Assembly: GCF_025860055.1 (NCBI RefSeq)
Contig: NC_068299.1
Location: 12,830,262 to 12,894,261, forward strand
Direction of reading: 5' to 3'
From: Xyrauchen texanus
Lineage: Eukaryota > Chordata > Actinopteri > Cypriniformes > Catostomidae
Length of the DNA stretch: 64,000 nt
A model generated the notes under the pieces. It was not told the DNA's origin. It ran no database searches and saw only the letters and a list, made by a program, of their open reading frames with translations. Positions within the stretch are counted from its first letter, which is position 1, and the number at the start of each line of letters is the position of its first letter. This document shows positions 1-12,352 of the stretch, piece after piece. A program made the position numbers and the translations under genes.

Positions 1-408
1 CCGAGTCACACTGGGCATAGATGGCTTATTAGAGTCTTTCTGTAAGTTTACACGAGCCAATGATCCCGGCACATACTCCGAATGAACTTTGGCCTGATTT
101 AGCATTGGATGCAGGTTTTTAGGCATTCTGCGCTCTTGTGAAGGTGGTCTCGATCTGATAACAGGTCCGCACAGCTGACAGTCCAAATCCTTAATGCTTT
201 CAGGAGCCTTAGAGCTGATTTTTGAGGATACAACCGCCCGCACCAGTGATGAGTATCGTTCCGTGTCCACTCTGCTGTACTCACTGACCTTTTTGCGGGT
301 TCGCCATTGACAGCTACTTGAAAAGTTTTCCACCCGCGAGAACAGACCAGAGTGGAAGCCCATTGATCTCACACAGTTACAATGTAGCATCAGCTTCATT
401 ACATGCAT
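1..408 (-). CDS. mgme1: mgme1, first coding exon (partial): mitochondrial genome maintenance exonuclease 1, N-terminus
   Basis: Reading the minus strand from an ATG at 408-406 gives 136 codons without a stop, running off the window edge. The protein contains KKVSEYSRVDTERYSSLV, a CGPV motif and ends PSVTR. These align in order with the N-terminal part of vertebrate MGME1 as I remember it (KKV...VD.E.YS.LV, LCGPV, PSVTR). MGME1 is a RecB-type single-stranded DNA exonuclease that trims mitochondrial DNA flaps; the nuclease domain would lie beyond the window. The first ~25 residues have Arg/Lys, Ser and Cys but no acidic residues, as expected of a mitochondrial targeting peptide. In-frame ATGs also occur at 399 and 390. 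The nearest upstream in-frame stop is at 525-523, with no ATG between. A possible 3' splice site (CCATTTAG on the minus strand, near 471-478) suggests a further non-coding 5' exon. The gene is divergent from snx5. The identity is strong; the exact start is less certain. Confidence 0.88.
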   Translation of the reverse strand, partial: MHVMKLMLHCNCVRSMGFHSGLFSRVENFSSSCQWRTRKKVSEYSRVDTERYSSLVRAVVSSKISSKAPESIKDLDCQLCGPVIRSRPPSQERRMPKNLHPMLNQAKVHSEYVPGSLARVNLQKDSNKPSMPSVTR

Positions 409-850
409 TGTGATCCCCGTTTGTGATGATGAAACCTTAATTCTGCATTTGTTTTGCGTTGGATAGCCTACTAAATGGATAAGATAATAATAAAAAAACC
501 TACCAAAAAGTTTTAGAGTGGATTAGCCAAACTATTGTTGTAACAATCTGGTTTCAAAGGGAGCCAACAGTTTGAACTGGATGTGCTTTTGTGCTTAGGG
601 TATGATGGGAATAGTAGTTCCAGCAACGTCGAAAGTGAATAGAGTTCGTCTGCTTAAAACAACATTTCCCACAATGCTGTTCTTTGCCCTCAATCGCTTG
701 AGTGAACTTAATTTTTTTATCACGACACCGGAAGTCCACAGTGACAGGCGAGAGTGGAAAGTGAAGAGCAGAGAGCTACAGTTGGAAAGTTAAACGTACA
801 GTTTAATGTTCCCTCCAGAGCCGAGCAAATAAGTGAAATATCTTCTCACC
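409..850. promoter_or_regulatory. Bidirectional promoter between mgme1 and snx5
   Basis: The two start codons are only ~440 bp apart and point away from each other. Two sequences resemble the ZNF143/THAP11 element (consensus roughly ACTACAATTCCCAGCATGC). One is on the minus strand at 602-621 (ACTACTATTCCCATCAT within it); the other is on the plus strand at 662-676 (TTCCCACAATGC core). No TATA box stands out. ZNF143 sites are typical of TATA-less bidirectional housekeeping promoters. The snx5 5' UTR probably occupies about 720-850; transcription starts are not visible in sequence. The motif match is by eye. Confidence 0.6.
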
Positions 851-3800
851 ATGACATCTATCTCAGAGAATAGTGATATGGAGAAGGTGAGTCATGAAGC
901 AGATCTTTATAATAGAGACAGATCTTATTAATGAAGTATGTTTTAAGAACTTATCCTGCTCGCTTGCTATTTAACCGCCCAACTCTGGTTTGCACTTGAT
1001 TTAAAGAGATAAACGCATTACGCGATTATTCAATTTACTGTTATTTACGGTATTAAATGTATCTATCTACTTTTTATTTACATTAAAAACAATAATCATT
1101 TACCAGTCATTGGCCATGAACTCAGTAGTTTAAAGTTTGTTTTGGTTATATAACGTCTGTTCTGGAGTATTATGGGTTATTTGGTGTAGTAGAATATGTA
1201 ATTCTTGCACAGTATGAGTCTCATTTCTGTTGGAATGATTTAAGAAAGTTTGTCTCCCTGCTTTTCAAACTTTGTGGTCCTTCATTACTCTTGACTGTGT
1301 CAAAGTGTACTGAGCAAATCTATTTAGTAAAGCACGTGACTGAAAAACATCATTTTTATTGTTGTTCCCATGAAACCTGACCTTAATAAGCATAGAATGT
1401 AGAGTTAGGCTATTTATTAAAATTGTCTTGATAATAAATAAAAAATAAAAAATGCATTGTCAGTATGTTTGCATTTAAGTTTTCAGTAGTTTTTTTTTTT
1501 TTACATCAAAGCCATATAAAAGGCAGACATGTTTTAATTTGTTACAATATAAGTTTTATATAAATCTTGTTTTATTAAGGTGCGCTCCGTATCGGTGGAC
1601 TTGAACAATGATGCATCTCTTCTCATTGATATCCCTGATGCCCTCTGTGAACGCGACAAAGTCAAATTTACCGTCCACACCAAGGTAACTTGGTTGAATG
1701 CCTTGAAAATAAACATTTCAGCAAATTGCTCATACACTGGTGGGCAAAAGTTTGAAATAATGTAAACATTTTGCTCTTATGGAAAGAAATTGGTACTTTT
1801 ATTCACCAAAGTGCCATTCAACTGATCACAATGTATATTCAGGACACGTGAAAATTAACTATTACAATTTAAACTACTTCAAAGAGTTCTCATAAAAAAA
1901 TCTCCCTCATGTAGCAATGACAGCTTTGCAGGTCCTTGCCACTCTAGCTGTCAGTTTGTCCAGATAGTCAGGTGACATTTCACCCCACGCTTCCTGTAGC
2001 ACTTGCCATAGATGTGCCTTGTCGTCACTTCTCACTCACCTTACAGTCTAACTGATCCCACAAAATCTCAATGGAGTTAAGATCCATAACACTCTTTTCC
2101 AATTATCTGTTGTCCGATGTCTGTGTATCTTTGCCCACTCCAACATTTTATTTTTTGTTTTTCCATTTCAAAAGTGGCTTTTTCTTTGCAAGTCTTCCCA
2201 TAAGGCCTGCACCCCTGAGTCTTCTCTTTACTGTTGTACATGAAACTGGTGTTGAGCAGGTAGAATTCAATGAAGTTGTCAGCTGAGGACATGTGAAGCA
2301 TCTGTTTCTCAAACTAGAGACTTATGGCTTGAGAAAGATTAAAATGTACTTATCCTCTTGTTTAGTTGTATCTGGGCCTTCCAGATCTCTTTCTGTCCTT
2401 GTTAGAGCCAGTTGTACACCTTTGTATAAAATCTTTAGTTTTTCTTTTTGGCAATTTCAAGTATTGTATAGCCTTCATTCCTCAAAACAATGATTGACAG
2501 ACAAGTGTCTAGAGAAAGCTGTTTTTGTTTTTGTTGTTGACATTTTTACCTAATATTGACCTTAAGACAGGCCAGTCTATTGCATACTGCGGCAGCTAAA
2601 AAAGTGATTTTCTAGTACTAAAATAGCAATTTAGCATGATTACTCAAGGTTAAGGGGTTGGAGTGATGGCTGCTGGAAATGGGGCCTGTCTAGATTTTTT
2701 TTCTCCCCAGTTTGGAATGCCCAATATGCTCTTAAGTCCTCGTGGTGGCATAGTGACTCGCCTCAATTCAGTTGGCGGAGGATGATTCTCAGATGCCTCC
2801 GTGTCTGAGACCATCAATCCATGCATCTAATCACGTGGCTTGTTGAGCCCATTACTGGAGGCCCACGCTATACTCCGCAGCATCCACGCACAACCCACCA
2901 CAGGCCCCACCGAGAGTGAGAACCACACATTAAAGTGACCACTAGGAGGTTACCCCATGTGACTTTACCCTCCCTAGCAACGGCCATTTTGGTTGCTTAG
3001 CAGACTTGGCTGGAGTCACTCAGCACACTCTAGATTCGAACTCGCAACTCCAGAGGTGCTAGTAAGCGGTCAATACTCGCTGAGCTACCCAGGCCCCCTG
3101 GGCCTGTCTAGGTTTGATAAAAATTTTTATATATTTCAAATAGTAATGGTGCTGTTTTTTTACATCAGTAATGTCCTGACTATACTTTGTGATCAGTTGA
3201 ATGCCAATTTGGTCAATTAAAGTACCAATTTCTTTCCGAAACAGCAAAATCTGTAAAAAAATTTCAAAACTTTTGCCGCCCGTTGATGTATTATTTAGTA
3301 GAGCGTGTAATAATTTAAAATCTCTCAGACTTTCTTTCAATGACTGTGTGCTTTTATTTGTTTTGTCACATTGATTTTATCTAGTCTTTTGCAGTTTTAG
3401 ATTCATTTTTTGATGCACAACATGACTTTGACTCATATGTTCTTTGCTCCTCACTTCCTCAAAGACCACACTTAGTTCCTTTCAGAAGCCGGAATTTTCT
3501 GTGCCGCGGCAGCACGAAGATTTCAACTGGCTCCATGACACAATGGTGGAGACTGAGGACTACGCGGGCCTTATTGTAAATCCAACACCCATGTTCATGT
3601 TGTCTAGATTTAAACTCATACACACCCACACTATACAACTGTCAGACAACATGCAAACCACACAGTTTCTCTACTGAACATCAGACTGCATTGTAGACCG
3701 TTGGAATAGCCACAAAGCACCTTCAAATGTTGGAGCTGAATTTGAGCCTGTCTCATGTTGAATTGAGTTGGCCAGTAGCAAGTTAACAAGACTAGTGCTT

Positions 3801-4254
3801 TCCTTCCCCTTCACTTCGTAATGTTCCACAGATCCCTCCTGCCCCACCAAAGCCTGACTTTGAGGGTCCCAGGGAGAAGATGCATAAGCTGGGAGAGGGA
3901 GAATCCAGCATGACAAAGGAGGAATATGCCAAAATGAAGCAGGAACTTGAGGCGTGAGTTTAATTCTTTATTATATTTTTGTGTTTTGTCACATCATTCT
4001 TATGAGTGTTTGGTATTGTGTTTTTTGCTTTAAATGCACTTAAAGAGATAGAATTTTCATTTTTGGGTAAACTGTCATCATTAACTAACCCTCGTGCCAT
4101 CCCAGATGTGGATGACTTTCTTTTTTCTGGAGAAAACAAACAAAGAGTTTTTAAAACAGTGGTCTTAAGAAGCAATATGATAGGTATATGGGTGTGAAAC
4201 AGATCAATATTAAAAAAATTTAATTTTATATTTATATATTATATTTGTATATTT

Positions 4255-4297
<43 letters not shown>

Positions 4298-7200
4298 CTT
4301 TAATTCTACTTTGACACAACCTTCCTATGCATGTTTTCGAGAGTTTTCTTCAGTTTTTTTTGGCGATTCTTCTTACATAGGAGGAGAATTTATAGTAAAA
4401 AAAGGACTTAAATATTAATCTGTTTCTCACCTACACTTATATTATTGCTCCTGAGGACATGGATTTATACAGTGGAGTTGTATGATTGAATTTGATGCTG
4501 CCTTTATGTGCTTTTTGGAGCTTCAGAGTTCTGTCCACCATTCACTTGCATTGAATGGACCAAAAGATCTGAGATATTCTTTTAAAAATCTTCATTTGTG
4601 TTCAGCAGATAAAATAAAGTTATACACATGAGATGGCATGAATTTGAGTACATGATTAGATCATTTTAATTTGGACTGAATTATCCTTTTAAACTGCAGT
4701 CACACTAGAATTTGTGTTCCATTCACTTCCATTCATATGCATGAAAACTTTCATTCGTCACTTTATGGAGGATCTGTCATAGATTTATCTCTTAGCTCAA
4801 TAGAATATACATTTGGAAGATGCATAGTTTTCAGATGTGTATTTTTTTTGTAGAAAATGTAAGTTATTTTGTTTTGATTAGTAAGATTTTTTTTTATTAT
4901 AAAGTAATATTATTAAAAGTAATTTCATATGCTCAAACCCTTGCGTGACTGCAGCTTTAATTATTGTATTTTTTTTATTTGTGCATTTAAATCAATTTAT
5001 CCTCACAGGGAATATCTGGCTGTTTTTAAGAAGACCGTGCAGGTTCATGAAGTTTTTCTACAGCGTCTCTCCTCGCACCCCGTCTTCAGCAAGGACAGAA
5101 ACTTACAGATATTCCTGGAATTTGACCAGGATGTGAGTGTTCCTCTAACTAGGCCAGTCCTCTCCCCACACCAGGAAACAGAATGACAGTGAGACAGACT
5201 GTTGGCTGTGCATATTTCCTGCAAAGCTGCAATGTTGGCAGTTTACAAACAAATAGAGAGATGGTGGAGGCGGGGATAGAACTATAAGGGCCACTTCCTG
5301 CTTAGTTCAACATAAAAACAGTCTCTTACTGGACTTCCGTTTTTTGCTGATTCATATATCAGGTGCTACCATAAACCTTAAGTCTTGTATGGCACTGATA
5401 AATGTCAGTTATTGCAAGAAAGATAACGCAGAAAACTGACCTTATTGTATGTCAGCCAATCATGATAAAGAGTGTGGTTCTGTATTCTGATTGGTTCAAA
5501 GCATGCTTGACTATCCACTGTTCTCATTGTTTGTATAGCTCAGCGTGAGGAGGAAAAATGCCAAGGAAATGTTTGGTGGATTTTTTAAGATCATGGTAAA
5601 GAGTGCTGATGAGGTCCTCATGTCAGGGGTCAAGGTCAGTGTATAAATGAACTCTCCATGGGTGTTTGTCAACTCAAAAAAGGCAGCAGTGTTCTTTCTC
5701 AGTATATGGCTGATTGATAATTACAATGATTTAATTTAATCTCTTTGTTTTGCAGGAGGTTGATGAGTTTTTTGAACAGGAGAAGACTTTTCTATTGGAT
5801 TATTCGAACAAAATCAAAGATGCCACTGCTAAGGCTGAGAAAATGACCAGTTCACACAAAAGTGAGACCATTTCATTCACATGAATTCGGCAGCTTACAT
5901 TTTGACTCTAATTGATCAATTCTAACTAAGAGATATTCATATGAATTAGTTAACGCTTACTTTTCCGTTATTGTCTTCTCTAAGATGTTGCTGATGATTA
6001 TAATCATATTTCTGCTGCTCTGAGCAGCACTGCTGCAGACAACAACACTGCCTTGAAAAAGTGAGAAATTTATTATGCATTAAAGAAAGAAATCGAACTG
6101 TTTGATACGTTGTGCAACATTTTCTTGGTAGTAGCGAACAGTTCTATACCGTTATATCTGAAATATAGCGTATATTTAGTCTTTAAATGTGCATTTTTAA
6201 TATAGGCTCAAGGTTCAACAATAAGTATTTTTTCCTGCTAGACCATATTTAAATTGTTTACATGCCCTGCTGACATTTTCAATGCCTTGCCTACATTTAA
6301 TTTTTAGAAAATACATAAGTAAACCCACCTATTAGGGGACCTGGGTAGCTCAGCGAGTATTGACGCTGACTACCACCCCTGGAGTTGCGAGCTCAAATCC
6401 AGAGTGTGCTGAGTGACTCCAGCCAGGTCTCCTAGGCAACCAAATTGTCCCAGTTGCTAGGGAGGGTAGAGTCACTTGGGGTAACCTTCTCCTGGTCGCG
6501 ATTAGGGGTTCTCGCTCTCAATGGGGCACGTGGTAAGTTGTGCGTGGATCGCGGAGAGTAGCATGATCCTCCACATGTTGAGTCTCCACAGTGTCATGCA
6601 CAGCAAGCCACGTGATGAGATGTGCGGATTGATTGTCTCCGAAGCAGAGGCAACTGAGACTTGTTCTCCGCCACCCGGATTGAGGTGAGTAACAGCGTCA
6701 CCACAAGGACCTAGTAACTAGTGGGAATTGGGCATTCCAAAATTTGGAGGAACAGGGATAAAATAATAATATTATTTTCAGAGGCACATATTAAATTCAG
6801 AGGTGCAAGTTATGGCAAACATTTTTCTACAAATAATGTATTAGATTTTTAATGTATAATAATATCTGTAATTATAAAACTTTAATGTAGCTCCATGAAA
6901 TCCTTAATGTTGAATCCTATCTCTGAAAAGAAAAAAAAATGTTGAGAGGAAATATAAGCCATCATTGTTAGATTTCTAATGTTTGTACTTTTTGTTCTCC
7001 TTCTAGGCACTTAGAAACATTTGCTGACATGTTTGACAAGCTTAGAGTGAGTATCTCTATAGGAGTTCTTACTAATCACGCTGTGGCCACCTTAAGATCA
7101 TGCTATGAAAGTTATAATTGTGTAGCACTTTATGTTTGACTGTGTGTTTTGCAGAAAGTAGAGGATAGGGTGGCGTCTGATCAAGAGCTCAAGCTGACAG

Positions 7201-8602
7201 AACTTTTGAGATATTACACAAGGGACATTCAAGCTGCCAAGGTTTGGTTTAATTCTTTAATACATTGGTTTGAAGTTTGTTTTTTTACTGTTTAACATAC
7301 ATCAGAGTTACTGCATAAATACTCATGTAAATGGACACAAAACTATTTCTACAAGTTTGATGTAATTTAGTTATCATTCAAACCAGCATAACATTTGTAA
7401 TACTGTCATATTGGTTCAAGTGAGTAGTTTTTAATTAATTAGCTGGCAGCTCCATTATAAAGGGTTAAAACGCCAAAATTTTAACAGTTGTGTAATATTG
7501 GTTATTGGTCTTAGCCCAGAAATTCCATATTGGTGCATCCCTAATATATACATTTTTAAGAACATCCATTAAGAAATTAAATTGGGTAAATCTGTATTTC
7601 ATGTTGACTTCAATGCTCAAAAGTAGAATTTTAGCCCTAGTTAGAAAACATTTTGGGACTTGCTTTTCAGGAAACTGTTCTAGCTAGTTCAAACAGAAAA
7701 AGGTGTTTAATTCAGTCTTTGCAGATGCAAAACCCAGATACCAACCAAGTGTTTTATGATCTATTTTTATATACTTATTCTAAGAATGAGTTAATTGTAA
7801 ACCAACAACACTTAAATAGCTGTGTTATTTTGATTATAGCTTGAGCAATAACACATTCAATTTCCTTCAGGACCTTTTATACAGACGTGCTCGGTCACTT
7901 GCCGATTACGAGAATTCCAATAAAGCTCTTGACAAGGCTCGTCTGAAGGGTAAGGACATCGCACAGGCTGAAGAGCACCAGAGGCAGTGCATGCAGAAGT
8001 TTGACAAGCTTTCTGAGTCTGGCAAGAAAGGTATGTCTTATGGTCATTTTAAATGATCCAAATGGTCTGAGTTAACAGTGTATGAAGAGTTATAAGGTGG
8101 TGTGGTTATCTGGACCGGTAACCAAAATGTGGTAGGTTCACCATTCTGCGAGACACTTGAAATTGGTAACTTGTGATGAATGATTGTAAGTGGTTACATA
8201 CTAATGTAGATTTGCTGTGTCTGTAGAGCTCACCTGCTTCAAGGCGAGGCGTGTAGTGGCCTTTCGTAAAAACTTGGTCGAGATGACCGAGTTGGAGATA
8301 AAACATGCCAAGGTGAGAATGACGATACTTTTTTTTTTTCTAGTTTTGCTTGACTCTAAAATATTTGATAGGCTAAAATTGCTCTTTGTTAGTGCCATCT
8401 CTTTAAAATTGTATTTTAAATTGATGTGGACAACTTTTCCATGACAACTGGAAATTGATTGATTAAAAGGAGTTGGAACCCTGATTTTTGGTTTGGCACA
8501 ATATATTGACTTTCTCCCATTTGTTTTCTCTCTCTTTGACCCTCATCACAGAACAGTGTGTCCCTTCTGCAGGGCAGCATTGAGATGCTGAAAAGAAACT
8601 GA
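851..8602 (+). CDS. snx5: snx5, sorting nexin 5 (13 coding exons, 399 aa)
   Basis: Coding exons: 851-886, 1580-1684, 3465-3575, 3832-3953, 5009-5132, 5539-5634, 5756-5861, 5985-6060, 7007-7046, 7155-7241, 7871-8030, 8227-8312 and 8552-8602. All introns are GT-AG, phases agree, and the total is 1200 nt including TGA. SNX5 is a SNX-BAR protein that pairs with SNX1/SNX2 on endosomes and tubulates membrane for retrieval to the Golgi. Residues ~20-167 form the PX domain (VRSVSVDLNND, RQHEDFNWLHD, IPPAPPKPDF, EYLAVFKKTV, LQRLSSHPV). Residues ~195-399 form the BAR coiled coil (DLLYRRARSLADYENSNKAL, AFRKNLVEMTELEIKHAK). Length is close to the ~404 aa human protein. The VRSVSVDL start favours SNX5 over the paralogue SNX6. 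The ATG follows CTCACC and encodes MTSISENSDMEK. Introns 2, 4 and 8 carry transposons, but no exon is damaged. Confidence 0.95.
1733..3290 (-). mobile_element. Tc1-like transposon relic in snx5 intron 2, interrupted by a SINE
   Basis: The ends are long imperfect inverted repeats. The left end (TACACTGGTGGGCAAAAGTT at 1733) is mirrored at 3290, and both arms contain GGAAAGAAATTGGTAC and CATTCAACTGATCACAA. On the minus strand near 2279-2166 one frame reads VKRRLRGAGLMGRLAKKKPL, typical of the Tc1 transposase region between the HTH and catalytic domains. Frameshifts and stops elsewhere make it a dead copy. Confidence 0.85.
2694..3099 (-). mobile_element. tRNA-derived SINE, minus orientation, nested in the Tc1 relic
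   Basis: On the minus strand it begins GGGGCCTGGGTAGCTCAGCG (A-box-like TAGCTCAGC) and has a B-box-like GTTCGAATC about 50 bp later. The tail resembles GGCATTCCAAA-TTGGGG. It is flanked by an exact 12-bp direct repeat, GGGCCTGTCTAG, at 2682-2693 and 3100-3111. This is a target-site duplication, so the insertion limits are firm. The same family recurs at 6335, 32499 and 46447. Confidence 0.88.
4040..4693. mobile_element. Foldback (MITE-like) element in snx5 intron 4
   Basis: It starts TTAAAGAGATAG..TTTTCATTTTTGGG and ends AATTATCCTTTTAA. The left arm has the phrase GTGCCATCCCAGATGTGGAT and the right arm its diverged complement. The centre holds an AT microsatellite (4257-4287). The same family is at 26291, 31292, 40218 and 62240; TTAA ends suggest a TTAA-targeting DNA transposon family. 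Confidence 0.7.
4257..4287. repeat. (AT)n microsatellite
   Basis: Run of alternating A and T followed by a poly-T tract, inside the foldback element of snx5 intron 4. Confidence 0.95.
6335..6765 (+). mobile_element. tRNA-derived SINE in snx5 intron 8
   Basis: Begins GGGGACCTGGGTAGCTCAGC with an A box, and a B-box-like GAGCTCAAATCC follows. The body shares long phrases with the copy at 2694 (AGAGTGTGCTGAGTGACTCC, GGTAACCTTCTCCTGGTCG). It ends GGGCATTCCAAAATTTGGAG and an A-rich tail. Same orientation as the host gene. Confidence 0.85.
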
Positions 8603-9270
8603 CCTACACGTTGGCGTCACTGGACAATGCTGAGCACTTCAAATTGTTACTGACCTATTAGAGGGGAACCTCAGTAACCACTCTAAAAACGTGAAATAGT
8701 GCCACCACCAGCACAACGTCACTACCATGTTTACACTTTTCTGTATTGTGCTTCTCCCCTCTTTACAGCCCGTATCTTGCAACGTCAAACTGACGGCAGT
8801 GACTCCTTCCATGAACAACACTTAAAACCTCTCCCATTTATTTGTCTCCATTTGGAGTTATCAATAACACAAATACCTGTGTTATCACCCCACTCTTTTT
8901 GAAGTATTTTGTTTTGCTTGCATTACCTGAGATGTTTTCTTCTGATTACGCAGACATTAATAACAGATGAATTAAAAATGTATTGCTTTAGTGAATGTGC
9001 TATGATTACACCAGTAGTAACTTGGAAAATCATTCAGTTGTTGTTCTGTTTTTGACTGCAGTTTTGTACCTCTAAATGTGATTATTAATCTGCTTTTTCT
9101 GTCACACTGGAAAATTGATTGTTTATGATTAGTTCTATTATCTGTCATATAAAGTTGGCGGGGAAACCGTTCAGTTTAAACCTCAGCAGAAGTGTTATGT
9201 TGAATATTTGTCATATATGCTGACAGATCTCCTCTAAATATGGTGAATAAACATTCCTCATAACCATTTT
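8603..9270 (+). other. snx5: snx5 3' untranslated region with poly(A) signal
   Basis: Sequence after the TGA has no other gene. The first good AATAAA in this strand is at 9246-9251 (GGTGAATAAACATTCC), so the 3' UTR is probably ~650 nt. The end is inferred, not seen. Confidence 0.6.
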
Positions 9271-11699
9271 TCTATTCAAGAAAGTTTTAGCCAAAGAAAT
9301 CACCCAATGTCACACATTACTTGGGGGGGATAGAAGTCTTAAGGGAATGTTGACATTCCTTAATGATCAAATTGAGTGTAAGATTACCCGTTGCCATGGT
9401 CAAAACAGCACTTTCTCATTACATCTGTCTTTTGTTGTCTGATACTTTTGTCTTAATGTAAAATTGCATGCAAACCCTGATGCCTTCAGTGTTTAAAAGG
9501 ATGCAATAAGCAGTTCCCCACACATGAGCTGTGCGTTTTCAAAAATTTCGCTTTCAGGAGACTGAAGACAAATTCACTATACAGTAGCCTATTTGCTTTG
9601 TTTTCTTCCACACCCTTCCTCTAAATGAAAATCATTATTCCTTATTCAATTTTTTGTTTGTTTTTTGCTTGACTGTTTCTTCTCTTGTTGTTGTTACTGA
9701 AATCAACAGTCTAAAACTGCATTCAATGGACCAAAATTTGTGTAAAGTTTGGTTTGATGTAAAACCACATGCATTTGCATGCTATTCTGATACATGTTTT
9801 GTAAAAGCACTATTGCAATCATGTACAAGCACAGGTAGTCCAAAAATAGATACATTTTATAAATGAATGTACAGATGGAAAGTCTTTTCATATGGAGTAT
9901 CATTTTTATGAAAACTTGCAATAATGAAATTAAATATGCCCTGCTTTCCCATTTCTGCCTTTTTTATGTCTCTGCCATATTTGTCTAGTATTGTTTTTTA
10001 TTTTTTATTTTTTCACCGGAGGGTGGCAGTAATAGATAGTTGTAGCTTGCCATAAGAAATACTAAAATCAGGCATCAGTTGAGACATAAAAGATCTCTGT
10101 CTAGGACCCACAAGGCAACACATTACTGCTAAAAGAAGCAATAGCTCCTTGCACTTGTAGGATTAGATTCCTTCTGAACTGGGCTGTTGATCAGAGCATT
10201 AATAGGATGGTGTGCATTTACTCCATTGACTTCCTCATCGGCCTTTGCCCAAAAGCACAAATTGATGTTTTTATCAGTCTTCCTTCTGCCAAGAAAAGTG
10301 TTGCACTGACTGCCAGAGATACTGTCAGGTTTTTAGCTGTATAGGATGTAGTATTATTACAGGTTCCAATTATTTGTCAATGAGAAGAGGAACTTCATAA
10401 TGGGATTATGTTTCCTTGTCAAAAGGCCGCTGCAGACCATCACTCAGGCCTCATAGCTTACTCACCTTGGTTGATATTTAGCTGTCTGGGGTTGGGTAGC
10501 ATTTTTATTACTTTTTCCAAGGGGCTGTAAATATTCTGCAAAATACTGTATGCAAAGTCTTGTTTAAGAAAGTGTAAATTTTTTTAGAGAAGAAAATTCA
10601 AACTTTATGTAAACCCACAATCTTTTGTAGGACGTTACTCAGATAGTGATCTACAATTGTTTACTGTAGGTTTTACCTGTAGGCTGATTGAAGTTGAAAG
10701 AGAGGGCCTTCTCAATTATCCTTAGTCGTCACTTTAAGATTTGCCCCTAAATTTGGGCATCATTGCCCAAGGTCTTTAACCTTTTCAGGCCAATGACTCT
10801 GAATAGAGAGACAAATAAGTGATCCCATATTATATATTGTATAAAATTGCTTTGCATTCATTTTTTTCACACTAAATTCAGAAATATTTGTCTGAGATCA
10901 AAAATGAATTGTCGAACCCTCTGCTGAACCCCTTGTTGAAGACCCCTGCATTTGTCTATGGTCAATCATGTCCCTGATTTCATGAGAGAAACATTAGTCA
11001 CAAATAACTATTTTTAGAGTTTCCAGTAATGCTTTTTGTGAGAATCTTGGTGAAATGTGAACTGGCTATTAAGTCATATGGGCTACATCTATGGTCTTTT
11101 TTGGAGTTTCACTCCATTGTCAATATGTATTTTCATTGTATACAAAAGAGCAATGTAAACATTCAGCTAAACTTCTCCTTTGACCAACTTCCATGGAAGA
11201 AAACTGGTAAAATTCTCCATCTTCTGTTTGACTTCAGTTATTAGAATACTGAAAAGGAGTTTTCACAGCATGATTGTTGGGTCTGTTTTTTTCCATTCAG
11301 CCATTCAGGCTGATCAGTGGTTTACTGATGTGATGTAATGCCTATGACTTATCATAACTGGCTAACCGTCCAAGTGCTGATGCAAGAACTTCATGACAGG
11401 CCACTGTGCTATGCTCTGCCAAGAAACAAAATTGAAATGAATTGATTACATCGGTGGAGAGCGAAGCCAGACTCTCAAACAAGCGTACTGAAGTTGGAAA
11501 ATGTTCTCATTGCAGACAGGATATTGGTCAGCTCTTCCAAAACCACAATAAATATGGCTGATGTCAGCAGTTGAGGTGGAAATTTAGTGGTTTTGCTAAA
11601 ATGGGATGATAAAATTAGCTACATATTCACACACACTTAAACACTTATGCATATAGTGTATTAAGTGTGGCTCTTAAAATAGCAGCCACATCCATTATA
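9271..11699. other. Gene-poor intergenic sequence
   Basis: AT-rich and free of recognisable coding exons on either strand. Short open frames (for example 9654-9866 and 11029-11244) lack any family resemblance and splice context. I see no RNA gene or clear transposon end. Confidence 0.5.
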
Positions 11700-11703
11700 A
11701 ATA

Positions 11704-11759
<56 letters not shown>

Positions 11760-12011
11760 CACTTTGTGGGGACCAAATGTCCCCATAAGGATAGTCAAAT
11801 CTGAAATTGTTGACGTTGTGGGGACAGTTTGTCCGTCCCCATGAGGAAAACAGCTTATAAATCATACAAAATTAGGTTTTTTGAAAAATTTAAAAATGTA
11901 GAAAGTTTTCTGTGAGGGTTAGGTTTAGGGGTAGGGTTAGGATTATATAAAGTTTGTACAGTATAAAAACCATTATGTCTATTGAGAGTTCCCATAAAAC
12001 ATGGAAACCCA

Positions 12012-12074
<63 letters not shown>

Positions 12075-12352
12075 TTTGTGATTTACGAGGACAATTTTGT
12101 AAGTTACAAATTAGTAATTACAATGGTATTATGTTATAAATGTGATTTATGAGGACATTTCTAGTGTCCCCATAATTCAAATCGCTTAAAAATCATACTA
12201 AACAATGTTTTATTGAAAATGTAAAAATGCAGAAAGTTTTCTGTGAGGGTTAGGTTTAGGGGTAGGGTTAGGTTTAGAGGATAGAATCTATAGTTTATAC
12301 AGTATAAAAGTCATTATGTCTATGGAAAGTCCTCATAATGATAGGTAGACCA

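Noticed and set aside
99..284. A minus-strand open frame of 61 codons
   Set aside because: Overlaps mgme1 in the wrong frame; the mgme1 reading matches the family and this does not.
2694..3099. Functional tRNA gene (also at 6335, 30037, 32499, 44549, 56578, 57706, 60735)
   Set aside because: A- and B-box-like sequences are present, but cloverleaf stems are not kept and long SINE bodies follow.
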